DNA of 64,000 nt from Vreelandella nanhaiensis (lineage in GTDB: Bacteria; Pseudomonadota; Gammaproteobacteria; Pseudomonadales; Halomonadaceae), in the NCBI RefSeq assembly GCF_003990185.1, contig NZ_RZHF01000016.1, forward strand, positions 124,001-188,000, in the 5' to 3' direction. The notes beneath the pieces were generated by a model, which worked only from the letters and a program-made list of their open reading frames with translations, made no database searches and was not told the origin of the DNA. The position numbers and the translations under genes are program-made. Position 1 is the first letter of the stretch; each line of letters opens with the position of its first letter. Below are positions 9,622-19,715 of the stretch, piece after piece.

Positions 9622-10620
9622 TTATCTCACGATAAAGGCTTGAGGGAAGCCTGCTTGGCGGAGTTCTTCACGCGCTCGCGTTTCTTGAGCAGGCCCAACC
9701 GGCCCCACCTGAACACGATGCACGTTCGCATCGCTCATCACACGCACCCCATGGGGTAATTCGTTTTCCAAACGCTGTTGAAGCTGCTGCGCCCCCTCAG
9801 CGCTACCCAAGGCGGCAATCTGTAGATAAATGGGCCCTTCCGCCTCATTGCCAGAGGGCGTAGCAGACGATGAAGCTGGCTGTACAGGCGCTGCCTGAGG
9901 CGCAGGTACGCTGCGGGGCTGTTCACCGGCCGCAGCCGCCGCTGGCGTACTAGCAGCGACAGGTGCTGCTTCTGCTGGTGCTCTGCCGCGCTCGGCCAAC
10001 CAGAGCGCCGGATCAACCACTTCGACCTTCACATGCCCGGTGCCATTATCCAATATTCCTAAACGTGCAGCGGCGGCATAGGAAAGATCAATCTCTCTAT
10101 CGCTATGAAAAGGCCCTCGATCATTAACCCGCACAATCACGGATTGGCCGTTATCCAGACTGGTAACACGGGCAAACGTAGGCAGCGGTAACGAACGATG
10201 GGCTGCTGACATTTTGTACATGTCATAGATCTCACCGTTAGAAGTTGCATAGCCGTGGAATTTCTCGCCGTACCAGGAAGCGGTGCCCTGTTTGGCATAG
10301 CCTGAGGCATCAGGCATTACATGGTACGTTTTGCCCCATACTTCATAGGTAGGGCGATTGCCCGCCCGAGAGAGCGGCTCAATACGCGGCTCGGCATCAG
10401 GCACGCTAGATACGTCCGGCGGCTCAACGGGATACGCATCGCCATTCATGGCATAGCGGCCGCCACTGGTACCTGCACCGCTACTGGTGGTGGATGCAGT
10501 AGGCTTGGTCTGAGAAGGAGCATCCGCCTGCTGGGCTTCACGGCTAGCGCACCCACTGATCAAGGCCATAAGGACAATGGCACTGCCTACCCGCCATGTC
10601 ACTGTTTGCAACATCTTCAT
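9622..10620 (-). CDS. rlpA: RlpA lipoprotein, septal-ring lytic transglycosylase
   Basis: Outer-membrane lipoprotein that cleaves denuded glycan strands during daughter-cell separation. The signal peptide ends in the lipobox LISGC (Cys24). A Pro/Ala/Ser-rich linker is followed by a double-psi beta-barrel at about residues 110-200, with GTASWYGEKFHG and the VNDRGPF loop. A C-terminal SPOR domain (about 260-332) should bind denuded peptidoglycan. The start overlaps the mltB stop by 4 bases (ATGA), which indicates translational coupling. The length of 332 aa is normal. Confidence 0.95.
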   Translation of the reverse strand: MKMLQTVTWRVGSAIVLMALISGCASREAQQADAPSQTKPTASTTSSGAGTSGGRYAMNGDAYPVEPPDVSSVPDAEPRIEPLSRAGNRPTYEVWGKTYHVMPDASGYAKQGTASWYGEKFHGYATSNGEIYDMYKMSAAHRSLPLPTFARVTSLDNGQSVIVRVNDRGPFHSDREIDLSYAAAARLGILDNGTGHVKVEVVDPALWLAERGRAPAEAAPVAASTPAAAAAGEQPRSVPAPQAAPVQPASSSATPSGNEAEGPIYLQIAALGSAEGAQQLQQRLENELPHGVRVMSDANVHRVQVGPVGPAQETRAREELRQAGFPQAFIVR

Positions 10621-11642
10621 CCCTGCTCCTCGACCTGGCTTTGGATGGCCTCGGCTAGCTCCGTTACCGCCATGGCATATAGGTGGCTATGGTTATAGCG
10701 CGTAATGACATAAAAATTATTCTCGCCCAACCGGTAACGCATGTGCTCCTCATCCACTTCCAGCGCTAGAGGCACAACGGGCAATTCATCGGCAAGCGGC
10801 TGCTCAGGCTCAATACCAGCGGCTTTCACATCAGCAATAGTGATACTGGGTGCCGACGTTTGATTAAATGCCAAAGCTTCGGGAAGTACGTCAGGCCCGG
10901 TTGCTTCGTGATAAATGGCACCATCGCGCTGCCAGCCATGTTCGGCGAAATAGTTAGCTACGCTACCAATGGCATCGACTGGGTTTTCCCACAGATCACG
11001 AAATCCATCGTCATCAAAATCAACAGCATAAGCCTGGTAGCTGGTTGGAATAAACTGCGGGTAGCCCATGGCACCTGCATAGGAACCATAAAGCGCTACA
11101 GGATCAACTTCCTGCTCATAGGCAATCTTTAAGAATGCTGCCAGCTCGCCTTTGAAAAAGTTGCCGCGGCTGGGATGATAAAAGGCCAGCGTTGCCAAGG
11201 AATCCAACACGCGGTGCTGCCCCTTATGGCGGCCATAGTAGGTCTCTACGCCAATAATGGCGGTAATGACATTCCCCGGCACACCATAAACATCCTCTGC
11301 GCGGGCCAAGGTATCTGCATAGGTTTCCATAAAAGCAGCACCTTCTTCGATGCGCTGCTGGTTTAGAAATATGTTGCGATACTCAAACCAGCGTAGACGG
11401 CGCTCCGCCGCTCCTTCCATGGCATCAAGCACGCCTTGGGAATAAGTGGCCTCAGCAAAAGTATTCTGCAGCCATTTCTCTGGCACACCTTGCGCGGCCA
11501 GCTCATCTATCAACTGCTGAACGCGCTCATTCTCCTGAAGGTCTATTGGCGAATGCTCTACCTCGGCTAGAACAGCGGGGGCTGAACACACCAGTAGCGC
11601 GGCGATAAAGTAACCGCCAGCTTTATTTCGGACCCTGTTCAT
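10617..11642 (-). CDS. mltB: Lytic murein transglycosylase B
   Basis: Family 3 lytic transglycosylase that cleaves peptidoglycan strands to 1,6-anhydro ends. The catalytic Glu is Glu133 in IIGVETYYG, and the family motifs YAGAMGYPQFIPTSY and DLWENPVDAIGSVANYF are intact. I chose the start at 11642, with AGGAG and GGTGAG just before it, rather than an upstream start that would overlap rodA. The signal peptide ends near VLA-EVE. A Cys at residue 19 is not in a canonical lipobox, so this MltB may be soluble in the periplasm, unlike the E. coli lipoprotein. It is coupled to rlpA by a 4-base overlap. Confidence 0.94.
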   Translation of the reverse strand: MNRVRNKAGGYFIAALLVCSAPAVLAEVEHSPIDLQENERVQQLIDELAAQGVPEKWLQNTFAEATYSQGVLDAMEGAAERRLRWFEYRNIFLNQQRIEEGAAFMETYADTLARAEDVYGVPGNVITAIIGVETYYGRHKGQHRVLDSLATLAFYHPSRGNFFKGELAAFLKIAYEQEVDPVALYGSYAGAMGYPQFIPTSYQAYAVDFDDDGFRDLWENPVDAIGSVANYFAEHGWQRDGAIYHEATGPDVLPEALAFNQTSAPSITIADVKAAGIEPEQPLADELPVVPLALEVDEEHMRYRLGENNFYVITRYNHSHLYAMAVTELAEAIQSQVEEQG

Positions 11643-11685
11643 CAACTCACCACTCCTTTGAAAACGCGTCGTATTTATCGAGGCA

Positions 11686-12846
11686 TCAACGTGGCAACAG
11701 CCGACGATGGGCATGGATGGACATGAGAATACCGAACCCAGCCAACAAGGTCACGCTAGAGGTGCCGCCGTAACTGACCAGCGGTAGCGGCACCCCCACC
11801 ACGGGCAGAATGCCACTGACCATTCCCACGTTCACAAATACGTAAATAAAGAAGGTCAGGATAATACTGCCTGCAAAAAGTCGTCCAAATGTATCCTGTG
11901 AAGAGGCGGCAAGCCATATCCCTCGCCCGACAATCATCAGGTACAGCGCCAGCAACACCAGCATGCCAACAAGCCCAAACTCCTCGCCTAGTACCGCGAT
12001 GATAAAGTCGGTATGCCGTTCAGGCAGAAATTCCAGCTGCGACTGGGTACCTTCAAGCCAGCCCTTACCCCAGAGCCCGCCGCTACCAATCGCCGTTGTC
12101 GATTGAATAATGTTCCATCCGGAACCCAGCGGGTCGCTTTCAGGGTCGAGAAAAGTTAGCACCCGCTGGCGCTGATAATTATGCATATTCATCCACAGTA
12201 ACGGTACGCATGCGGATAATAGCGCTATGACAAACGCAATAAGATGCCACGACAGCCCCGCCAGCAGCACCACAATAACAGCGGCACTTGCTACCAGTAA
12301 TGAAGTGCCCAGATCAGGCTGAATGGCCGTCAGCACGACCGGCAGGCCGATAATAATCGCGCATATCACAATGTCTTTTATCCGCGGCGGGAGCTGGCAC
12401 CGATTCAAATAGGCGGCCACCATCAATGGCACCGCCAGCTTCATCATTTCAGAGGGCTGAAAACGGATAACGCCGGGAATTTCCAGCCAACGCTTGGCCC
12501 CCATGCCAATATCGCCGACAATCTCCACCGCCAACAGCATGGCAACGCCGACCCCATAGGCGAATGGCGCCCAGCGCAGGAAAGTGGTAGGTGAAAGCTG
12601 AGCTAGAAATACCATAACCACTATGGCAAAACCAAAGCGCATAGCTTGGGCGATCACAGACTCGATTCGCTGACCAGAAGCGCTGTAGAGAACCAGCAGA
12701 CCACCTGCCATTAGCACTACAAGGAACCCCAATAGCCACGGGTCCAGATGGATACGCTCCCAAATACTCTTGCGCCGTGCGATACCACTATCAGGTGGGC
12801 GAACAGGATGGCGGCGCAAGGGACGCGTCAGGGTCTGCCAGGCCAT
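11686..12846 (-). CDS. rodA: Peptidoglycan glycosyltransferase RodA (MrdB)
   Basis: Polytopic SEDS-family glycosyltransferase that polymerises lipid II for lateral-wall growth together with PBP2. The protein has about ten membrane segments. The essential periplasmic-loop Asp is Asp280 in FLPERHTDFI, and the family signatures VGVPLPLVSYGGTS and GGLWGKGWLEG are present. The length of 386 aa is normal. It lies 3 bases after its partner mrdA in the same direction, the conserved elongasome arrangement. Confidence 0.96.
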   Translation of the reverse strand: MAWQTLTRPLRRHPVRPPDSGIARRKSIWERIHLDPWLLGFLVVLMAGGLLVLYSASGQRIESVIAQAMRFGFAIVVMVFLAQLSPTTFLRWAPFAYGVGVAMLLAVEIVGDIGMGAKRWLEIPGVIRFQPSEMMKLAVPLMVAAYLNRCQLPPRIKDIVICAIIIGLPVVLTAIQPDLGTSLLVASAAVIVVLLAGLSWHLIAFVIALLSACVPLLWMNMHNYQRQRVLTFLDPESDPLGSGWNIIQSTTAIGSGGLWGKGWLEGTQSQLEFLPERHTDFIIAVLGEEFGLVGMLVLLALYLMIVGRGIWLAASSQDTFGRLFAGSIILTFFIYVFVNVGMVSGILPVVGVPLPLVSYGGTSSVTLLAGFGILMSIHAHRRLLPR

Positions 12847-12849
12847 AAA

Positions 12850-14757
12850 TCAGTCGCCCTCCACGTTGGCGGTATCTACTTCGAGAACTTCTTTAATATC
12901 GTCAGCGTTTGGAGCTTCATCTTTCAAAAGCCACGCATCGGTCATCGCGCGCGCCAGATGGGCCGCGTGAGTACTGCCCCCGCCTGCGTTTTCAACAATC
13001 ACCGAAACAGCAATCTGTGGATCTTCAATCGGCGCAAAGGCCATGAACAGCGCATGATCCCGCAAGCGCTCTTCAAGCTCATCAGCGTTATAACGCTGGT
13101 CCTGGCCAAGTGAAAACACCTGGGCAGTGCCTGACTTGCCGCCCATGCGGTACTCAAGCCCAACCCCGGTTCGCCGGGCAGTGCCTTCGCTGCCACTAAT
13201 CACTTTTTCCATGCCGCTGAACACCCGATCCCACCAGGCATCATTCTCAATGTGAATATCGTCCAGGGTGTTGGGCAAATCATGGGGGACCGGTTCATCA
13301 CCAATTTCCAGCGCCAGACGCGGTTTTACCCAATGACCGCGATTGGCCAGCGCCGCCGTGGCGCTGGCCAACTGCAGCGGGGTCACCTGCCAATACCCCT
13401 GCCCGATACCCACAGACAGAGTTTCTCCAGGGTACCAGGGCTGGTTGAAACGCTCCCGCTTCCACTCTCGCGAGGGCATTAAGCCACTGCTTTCGCCCTG
13501 CACATCGTGAGCAACCCGCTGGCCAAAACCAAAACCGCTCATCCGCTCGTGGAGCTTATCGATACCTAGGTCGTGGGCCAGGGTGTAGTAATAGGTATTG
13601 TTGGACACAGCCAGCGAGCGCTCCAGATCCACCCGCCCGTGCCCCCAACGCAGCCAATTACGATAACGACGCGAGTCATTGGGCAACTGATAGTAGCCGG
13701 GGTCATTGATTGTACTATCTGGCGTGATAACGCCTTCAGCAAGCCCCGCCAGCGCCAGAAAGGGCTTGATTGTCGAGCCGGGTGGATAGTGTCCGCGAAT
13801 GGAGCGGTTGAACAGCGGTAAATCCAGGTCTTCCTGCAGGGCGCGGTAAGAGGCAACGTCAATACCGGTGACGAATTGATTGCTATCGAATCCGGGCGTT
13901 GACACCATGGCCAGGATTTCACCAGTGGCTGGCACGATCGCCACAATCGAGCCGCGTCGGCCGTCCATCAGCTCATACGCTAGCGTTTGCAGCGACTTAT
14001 CGATGGTGAGTACCAGGTTCTCACCCGGTACAGGGTCTGTTCGCCCCAGCTCCCTTAATACGCGTCCGCGGGCATTGGTTTCTACCTTACGAAGCCCAGC
14101 CTGACCGTGCAATTCTTCCTCATAAAATCGCTCGACACCTGTTTTGCCGATAAAATGCGTGCCTGCATAGCGCCCTGCATCCAACGTTTGCAGCTCTTCA
14201 GCATTGATTCGCCCCACGTAACCCAGCGTATGAGCCATCACTTCGGCATCTGGGTAGTAACGCAGAAGCTGTGCTTCGACCTCAACACCCGGCAGGCGAT
14301 GACGATTCACCGCTAGGCGCGCGATTTGCTCCTCGCTAAGATCACTCATCAAAAGCGCTGGTTGGAAAGGACGCTGACGCTGGCGAGAGCGCACATTAAA
14401 CGCCTCGATATCCTCCTCGGGAAGTTCCAGAAGCTCGACCAGTAACGCTAATGTATCCTCAAGATTATCAACACGCTCACGTACCAGCGTCAGGTTATAG
14501 GTGGGGCGATTTTCAGCGAGCAGCACGCCATTTCGGTCATAGATCAGGCCACGGTTAGGGGGCAACGGCTCGACCCGCACACGGTTTTTTTCCGAGCGTG
14601 TCGTATAGATCTCATGCTGAACGATTTGAAGATAAGCCAGACGCCCTACCAGGAGACTGGTAAGGGCAATAACCACTAAAACGGCAAGTAGCGCCCTGAC
14701 ACGGAAAATATGCAGCTCTTGCTCGGAATTTTTTAGCGTGTCACGGCGCTGAGACAT
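12850..14757 (-). CDS. mrdA: Peptidoglycan D,D-transpeptidase PBP2
   Basis: Class B penicillin-binding protein that cross-links peptidoglycan during rod elongation. One N-terminal membrane anchor (about residues 20-42) is followed by a dimerisation/pedestal domain beginning around NRGLIYDRNG. The transpeptidase domain has STIK (Ser328, Lys331), SNN (385-387) and KSG (541-543). The length of 635 aa fits the family. No strong ribosome-binding site is visible before the ATG. It is upstream of rodA, mltB, rlpA and dacA in one transcription unit. Confidence 0.96.
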   Translation of the reverse strand: MSQRRDTLKNSEQELHIFRVRALLAVLVVIALTSLLVGRLAYLQIVQHEIYTTRSEKNRVRVEPLPPNRGLIYDRNGVLLAENRPTYNLTLVRERVDNLEDTLALLVELLELPEEDIEAFNVRSRQRQRPFQPALLMSDLSEEQIARLAVNRHRLPGVEVEAQLLRYYPDAEVMAHTLGYVGRINAEELQTLDAGRYAGTHFIGKTGVERFYEEELHGQAGLRKVETNARGRVLRELGRTDPVPGENLVLTIDKSLQTLAYELMDGRRGSIVAIVPATGEILAMVSTPGFDSNQFVTGIDVASYRALQEDLDLPLFNRSIRGHYPPGSTIKPFLALAGLAEGVITPDSTINDPGYYQLPNDSRRYRNWLRWGHGRVDLERSLAVSNNTYYYTLAHDLGIDKLHERMSGFGFGQRVAHDVQGESSGLMPSREWKRERFNQPWYPGETLSVGIGQGYWQVTPLQLASATAALANRGHWVKPRLALEIGDEPVPHDLPNTLDDIHIENDAWWDRVFSGMEKVISGSEGTARRTGVGLEYRMGGKSGTAQVFSLGQDQRYNADELEERLRDHALFMAFAPIEDPQIAVSVIVENAGGGSTHAAHLARAMTDAWLLKDEAPNADDIKEVLEVDTANVEGD

Positions 14758-14829
14758 GGCAACAGAGAACTCTTAAATCAATCGATTGACGTTATAGAAA
14801 CCAACATATATTACCGTCTATATACCTCA

Positions 14830-15297
14830 TTAACGGTGATAGGGATGGCCAACCAGTAACGTCCAGGCACGATAAAGCTGCTCAGCAAGCATAATGCGAA
14901 CTAACGGGTGTGGCAGTGTCAGCGGAGATAGTGACCAAGCTTTATCAGCCATTGCCGATAACGCAGGTTCAAGCCCATCAGGGCCACCGACCAGCAGTAC
15001 GATATCGCGACCGTTCATCCGCCAGGCGTCAGCTTCCTGAGCCAACTGTTCGGTAGTCCAGGGCTTACCCTTTACCTCAAGCGCTACAATGTATTCATCG
15101 CCGCGAAGTTTATCGCGAATGCGCTGTGCCTCCTGGGCACGCGCTTTCACGATATCCGCGTTCTTGCCTCGCTGACCAAGCGGGATTTCTTCTATTTCTA
15201 GGCTGAAATCCCGAGGGAGCCGTTTACGGTAGGTTTCAATGCCCTCTTCAACCCATGCCGGCATTTTAGTACCTACCGCTAACAGCCGGATCCTCAT
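14830..15297 (-). CDS. rlmH: 23S rRNA (pseudouridine1915-N3)-methyltransferase
   Basis: SPOUT-family methyltransferase that modifies pseudouridine 1915 of helix 69 in the assembled ribosome. The whole protein (155 aa) matches the family: an N-terminal [15 protein letters not shown], the knot motif LLVGGPDGL and the C-terminal [18 protein letters not shown]. Its start overlaps the rsfS stop by 4 bases, so it is likely translationally coupled. Pairing with rsfS, another ribosome factor, is conserved in many bacteria. Confidence 0.96.
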   Translation of the reverse strand: MRIRLLAVGTKMPAWVEEGIETYRKRLPRDFSLEIEEIPLGQRGKNADIVKARAQEAQRIRDKLRGDEYIVALEVKGKPWTTEQLAQEADAWRMNGRDIVLLVGGPDGLEPALSAMADKAWSLSPLTLPHPLVRIMLAEQLYRAWTLLVGHPYHR

Positions 15298-15680
15298 GAC
15301 ATGCGAGCTCGCTCTTCAAAGTGCTCAAACGACGCATCAGGCTTAAAACCGTCGCTGGGCAGATCCGACCAAAGGCGTTCCAAGTCGTAAAGAGTACGGG
15401 CTTCGGGCAGCATGATATGGACAACGATATCGCCCAGATCCACCAGTACCCAATCGGCATTATCACCGCCTTCAACACCACGCGGCTGCAGGCCTGCTGC
15501 CTTGGCTTTTTCCACTAGGTTTTGCGCCAGTGCGGCAACATGGCGGGTAGAGGTGCCGCTGGCAATCAGCATAAGGTCGGTGACCTCGGTCAAGCTGGAA
15601 ACGTCCAGTTGGGAGATATCGCGTGCTTTAAGTTCTTCTAACGCATCAAGCGCTAGGCTTTTCAGTGTATCGATGTGCAT
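15294..15680 (-). CDS. rsfS: Ribosomal silencing factor RsfS
   Basis: Binds uL14 on the large subunit and blocks subunit joining in stationary phase or starvation. Family motifs [14 protein letters not shown] and [19 protein letters not shown] are present. I placed the start at 15680 (128 aa) because AGGAG stands just before it, although the spacing is short. An upstream ATG at 15701 is in frame but has no site. It is coupled to rlmH downstream. Confidence 0.94.
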   Translation of the reverse strand: MHIDTLKSLALDALEELKARDISQLDVSSLTEVTDLMLIASGTSTRHVAALAQNLVEKAKAAGLQPRGVEGGDNADWVLVDLGDIVVHIMLPEARTLYDLERLWSDLPSDGFKPDASFEHFEERARMS

Positions 15681-15758
15681 GACTCCTGAAGACAACCCCA
15701 TGTGGTAATCGGCTGATAAAGTCGGCCATTGTAACGGCTTCTATCGTGACTGCCAGCG

Positions 15759-16430
15759 CTATTCGTCATGTTGGAAAAAGTGTTGATAAAAACCTTTTTC
15801 ATGTATGGCTTCTTCAACCGCTTCCGGAAGCAAATAACGCACGCTTTTACCCTCACCAAGCCGCTCACGAATATAGGTCGCTGAAATCGCCATCATGGAG
15901 GGTAACGACAGCATCAACACTCCCCCTTTTGGGCGTTGCATCAACGAATCCGCACCTTCGACTTCAGATGAGCCAACCAGTTCCTTTAATTCTTCAGGCC
16001 AAGGCGTTTGATAGCCAGGGCGCGCCATGACTACTAGATGGGCCAAAGACAGCAAATCGCCTGCCCGGTGCCATTGAGGAAGACGCAAAAAAGCATCAAA
16101 CCCAATAATCATCACCAAACGAGCCTGTTCACCATACTCGGCGCGCAGTTCGGCAAGCGTATCAATACTATAGGAGGGCCCCTCGCGGCGAAGCTCGCGA
16201 CAATCGGCATAAAGCCCGGGAGTCTCGCCAATACCCATTTTCAAAAGTGCCAAGCGCTGCTCGGCGGACACCTGAGGCACGCCGCGCAAGGGTGGCTGGG
16301 GCGCTGGTATCATATGCAGCCGGTCAAGTTCCAGTGCTTCACGTACCTCCAGCGCACTACGTAAATGACCGTGGTGGATGGGGTCGAATGTCCCCCCCAG
16401 CATGCCGACTTTTATTGCCTGAGAAGTCAT
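15759..16430 (-). CDS. nadD: Nicotinate-nucleotide adenylyltransferase
   Basis: Adenylates nicotinate mononucleotide to deamido-NAD in NAD synthesis. The nucleotidyltransferase motif [11 protein letters not shown] lies at residues 12-22 and the second motif [10 protein letters not shown] near the C-terminus (the family has IS-x-T-x-IR). The length of 223 aa is normal. The start overlaps the proA stop by 4 bases. The proA-nadD-rsfS-rlmH run is a common gene order. Confidence 0.96.
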   Translation of the reverse strand: MTSQAIKVGMLGGTFDPIHHGHLRSALEVREALELDRLHMIPAPQPPLRGVPQVSAEQRLALLKMGIGETPGLYADCRELRREGPSYSIDTLAELRAEYGEQARLVMIIGFDAFLRLPQWHRAGDLLSLAHLVVMARPGYQTPWPEELKELVGSSEVEGADSLMQRPKGGVLMLSLPSMMAISATYIRERLGEGKSVRYLLPEAVEEAIHEKGFYQHFFQHDE

Positions 16431-17734
16431 TGCCGAACCTGGCCGTCTCCAAATACGATGTACTTGCGCGTGGTCAGGCCTTCCAGACCAACCGGCCCTC
16501 GTGCATGCAGCTTGTCCGTCGAAATTCCGATTTCCGCACCCAGGCCGTATTCAAAGCCGTCGGCAAACCGCGTGGAGGCATTAACAATGACTGAGCTCGA
16601 GTCCACCTCAGCCATGAAGCGGCGCGCCAGCGAGTAGTCCTGGGTCACGATGGCATCCGTATGGTGAGAACCATACTGTTCGATATGGGCGATCGCTTCA
16701 GCCACCCCATCAACGATCTTGATGGCCAGAACAGGAGCAAGGTATTCGGCGTACCAATCTTCCTCTGAGGCGGCAAGCGCTTGAGGCAGCAAGGTACGGG
16801 TGCGCTCGCAACCACGCAGCTCAACCTTATGTTCAGCGTAGGCGCGGGCCAGCTCGGGTAAAATCAGATCCGCAACCGGTGCATCCACCAGCAGGGTTTC
16901 CATGGTATTGCAGGTACCGTAACGGTGCGTCTTGGCATTTACCGCAATGGCCAACGCCTTGGCCGGGTCTGCAGTGGTATCTATGTAAACATGGCAGACG
17001 CCATCCAAGTGTTTGATAACCGGAACTTTCGCCTCCCGAGAAATGCGCTCGATCAGCGACTTCCCGCCCCGTGGAATAATCACATCCACATACTCGGGCA
17101 TGCTGATCATGGCACCTACTGCAGCGCGGTCAGTGGTCGCAACAACTTGAACGGCACTTGCCGGTAGGCCTGCCTCTATTAGCCCCTGGGTAATGCACTC
17201 ACTGATAACCGCATTGGATGCGCTTGCCTCAGACCCTCCTCGTAAAATGCAGGCATTGCCTGATTTCAAGCACAAACTGGCCGCTTCCAATGTTACGTTG
17301 GGGCGCGACTCGTAAATGATACCAACCACGCCTAGTGGCACACGCATCCTACCCACCTGGATACCGCTTGGCCGATAGCTCATATCATCAATCTCGCCAA
17401 CCGGGTCCGGTAGTGCCGCCACCTGGCGAAGCCCTTCAATCATCGCATCAATTCGTGCGTCACTAAGCGCCAAGCGGTCCAGCAGCGCGCTATCCAGCCC
17501 GGCTTCCTTACCGCGCTGCAAATCTTCTGCATTGGCATTCAAAATACGCTCGCGGGCGGCGGCAAGCTCGCCCGCCATTGCGTCAAGAGCACGGTTTTTG
17601 ACACCGGTTTCAGCGCGACGCAACGCACTAGCTGCCAAACGTGCCGCCTTACCCAGCGTCTGCATGTACGCCGGGACATCGCCGGCGGTAAGTTGCTGCT
17701 GGGCCTTATCGTTAAACGGTGCTAAAACGCTCAT
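16427..17734 (-). CDS. proA: Gamma-glutamyl phosphate reductase
   Basis: NADPH-dependent reduction of glutamyl-5-phosphate to the semialdehyde, the second step of proline synthesis. It has an aldehyde-dehydrogenase-like fold with the catalytic Cys275 in [13 protein letters not shown], and [12 protein letters not shown] near residue 140. The length of 435 aa is normal (E. coli ProA is 417). It is the first gene of the long minus-strand operon, so its promoter should lie in 17735-17913. Proline is a common compatible solute in halophiles, which may matter for regulation of this operon; that is inference. Confidence 0.96.
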   Translation of the reverse strand: MSVLAPFNDKAQQQLTAGDVPAYMQTLGKAARLAASALRRAETGVKNRALDAMAGELAAARERILNANAEDLQRGKEAGLDSALLDRLALSDARIDAMIEGLRQVAALPDPVGEIDDMSYRPSGIQVGRMRVPLGVVGIIYESRPNVTLEAASLCLKSGNACILRGGSEASASNAVISECITQGLIEAGLPASAVQVVATTDRAAVGAMISMPEYVDVIIPRGGKSLIERISREAKVPVIKHLDGVCHVYIDTTADPAKALAIAVNAKTHRYGTCNTMETLLVDAPVADLILPELARAYAEHKVELRGCERTRTLLPQALAASEEDWYAEYLAPVLAIKIVDGVAEAIAHIEQYGSHHTDAIVTQDYSLARRFMAEVDSSSVIVNASTRFADGFEYGLGAEIGISTDKLHARGPVGLEGLTTRKYIVFGDGQVRQ

Positions 17735-17913
17735 GCTGTCTCCCTATTATCGTCGCGCTAGCGGTATCGCTTGGCAATGGTGTTTCATGGTTAACAATAT
17801 ATTACGCTACTTAGACGTTATAATGAGTACTCTGAGTTCCGAATCTCAGTCATCCGTCTAGCGCATGTACCGATCGGATAAATAAAGTTATTAAGGGTGA
17901 ATAGTAAGCCACC

Positions 17914-18762
17914 ATGCAAAGCAAATACAAAATCCGCCTGCTGAAAGCCAACTTATTCGCTGCTTCTGGCGTACTCGCCGCTTGGTCATTATCAGCTCCC
18001 CCGCTTGCGGCACTGATGCTGTGGCTATCGCTTAGCTGGCTTTGCATTACCGCGTTACTGCTGGATTTCAGCCACCGTCATTCCTACGGCTTGCCTTGGC
18101 AAGTGGTGCCCGGTGTACTTCTGCTGGGCATGATTGCTGTCGCACCAGAAAGACACAGCTTGCTGATATGGGCTTGGGCCGCTGTTTTCATGCTTCCTCA
18201 GGCGAGGTGGGCGTTTATATTCAACGCCACTGCGGCCACACTTAGCTGGGTGCTTTTAGCGCCAATGCTGAACCTTCCCGAGTGGGGCCTGATGCTTTTC
18301 CTATTGGCCATACTTGGCGTCTTGGCCCTAGCCAAGGCACGCCAGCTTGTGGATATGAATGGTGCTATTCGTCAGCGCTCACGCTTGATCCCGGGAGTAA
18401 ATCTCTGGGCGGGTGAGCAGCTACTGCGTGATTTACCACGCGAGCAAACCCGATCAGAGCGCGAGGCTATTCATGCCGAACTGTTTATCTTGCAGGTCAA
18501 GCGCCACCAGCTCTGGTCAACAGCAAAAAAGCTCTGCGAGCTTACCTACAGTTTTGAAAATGCTTACCGCCTGAATAATACAACGCTGGTAACACTTATG
18601 TTGTCACGTTCGGCTCAGGAGGCGGCGATTCGACGCCAGCAGTTACAGGCAGCCTTTTCTGATAACGTCTTCAGCCACCATCTCCCTCTTATTGATATAG
18701 AACCCTCCGCTGTTACGCTGGAGCAGCTTGGCAAACTTCCCAAAGCACGGAGTCTGACATGA
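17914..18762 (+). CDS. Membrane protein of unknown function, first of an overlapping pair
   Basis: I do not recognise a named family. The 282-aa protein has about five hydrophobic segments in residues 10-150 followed by a cytoplasmic part of about 130 residues rich in charged amino acids (PREQTRSEREAIHAELFILQ). The next gene has the same architecture and starts 4 bases before this stop (ATGA), so the two are coupled and perhaps form a complex. The soluble half may be a very eroded GGDEF-like domain by analogy with the neighbour, but no GGDEF motif is seen here. It is divergent from proA. Confidence 0.75.
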   Translation: MQSKYKIRLLKANLFAASGVLAAWSLSAPPLAALMLWLSLSWLCITALLLDFSHRHSYGLPWQVVPGVLLLGMIAVAPERHSLLIWAWAAVFMLPQARWAFIFNATAATLSWVLLAPMLNLPEWGLMLFLLAILGVLALAKARQLVDMNGAIRQRSRLIPGVNLWAGEQLLRDLPREQTRSEREAIHAELFILQVKRHQLWSTAKKLCELTYSFENAYRLNNTTLVTLMLSRSAQEAAIRRQQLQAAFSDNVFSHHLPLIDIEPSAVTLEQLGKLPKARSLT

Positions 18763-19688
18763 CCAGACACCTTTTTCCCAAGCGATTAATGACACTGGCC
18801 TATAGCGCCAGCTTAATGCTGATGATGGGTTACGCTTTATGGCTTTATGGGATGGGTAACTATCAAAGCTTGTCGATTCCGGCATTTCTGACTCTGCTAT
18901 TGCTAGCAGCCTTACTGCTACATTTGGGGCAAACTACGAAGGGATATATTGCCCAGGTATTACTCTTGGTGGGCACTTGTCTGGCCGTCCTGAATGCGAT
19001 TTGCAATTATCCATATGCATCAACTATGTGGCTTGGCTTGCCCATGGCAAGTGTTTTTTTACTCTTGCCTCTCTGGACTGCACTGGTACTTGCCAGCCTG
19101 ATCGGGCCATTGGTGTGGTTTGCCCTTTCCCACCCACCGCAGCCTGTTTCTTTCTTGTTTGGCTATATGGCACTTCTTTTGCTATTGGCCTTGCCCCGCT
19201 GGGAACATGCCCGCCGCAGGGCTTTGTTGCATGCAACAGACCCCAATGACTCCGACTGCGATGCCTACAATATCGATACCCTAAAGGAACGCTTGCATAA
19301 TGAGTATCAGCGGGCTGCCATGCTGAATAGGCGCCTAGCCGTGCTAGTGATTCATTTACCGCAGCTTGATATGGCAGAAGAGCAGTTTGGATCCCGGGCG
19401 AAAATAGCATTGCTCAACACCTTATGCAGCGAAGTTAACGCCCGGTGTCGCGATCATGATGTGCTGGGGCGTGCTGGCGAGGCTACCTTTTGGCTGGTAT
19501 TACCTGATACCAGCGAGAGCGGTGCGCTGTTAGTGCGTGAACGGTTACACTACGCGCTTTCGCAATGCGTATTGATTGAAACTGGCCAGCTTGAAGCAAG
19601 GATTGCCGCCTGTTTGCCTCGTAAAGAGAGCTTTGAGCGCTATGTGCACCGCCTGAACGCCCGTGCCGATGCACTGGCAAACGGGTGA
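18759..19688 (+). CDS. Membrane protein with degenerate GGDEF-like domain
   Basis: A 309-aa protein with about five membrane segments (residues 10-150) and a C-terminal domain laid out like a diguanylate cyclase. DTLKERLHNEYQRAAMLNRRLAVLVIHLPQL resembles the start of a GGDEF fold, and the position of the active-site loop reads GRAGEATFWLVLP instead of RxGGDEFA. The catalytic Gly-Gly-Asp/Glu-Glu-Phe is lost, so it should not make cyclic di-GMP; it could bind a nucleotide or act as a membrane sensor. Translation is coupled to the upstream membrane protein by a 4-base overlap. The domain assignment is by eye and moderate. Confidence 0.75.
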   Translation: MTRHLFPKRLMTLAYSASLMLMMGYALWLYGMGNYQSLSIPAFLTLLLLAALLLHLGQTTKGYIAQVLLLVGTCLAVLNAICNYPYASTMWLGLPMASVFLLLPLWTALVLASLIGPLVWFALSHPPQPVSFLFGYMALLLLLALPRWEHARRRALLHATDPNDSDCDAYNIDTLKERLHNEYQRAAMLNRRLAVLVIHLPQLDMAEEQFGSRAKIALLNTLCSEVNARCRDHDVLGRAGEATFWLVLPDTSESGALLVRERLHYALSQCVLIETGQLEARIAACLPRKESFERYVHRLNARADALANG

Positions 19689-19715
19689 TGACCAAATGCT
19701 TTTTAGGAGTTTTTT

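Noticed and set aside
17817..17830. TATAAT-like element before the membrane pair at 17914
   Set aside because: No -35 element at an acceptable distance was found, so I do not call it a promoter.
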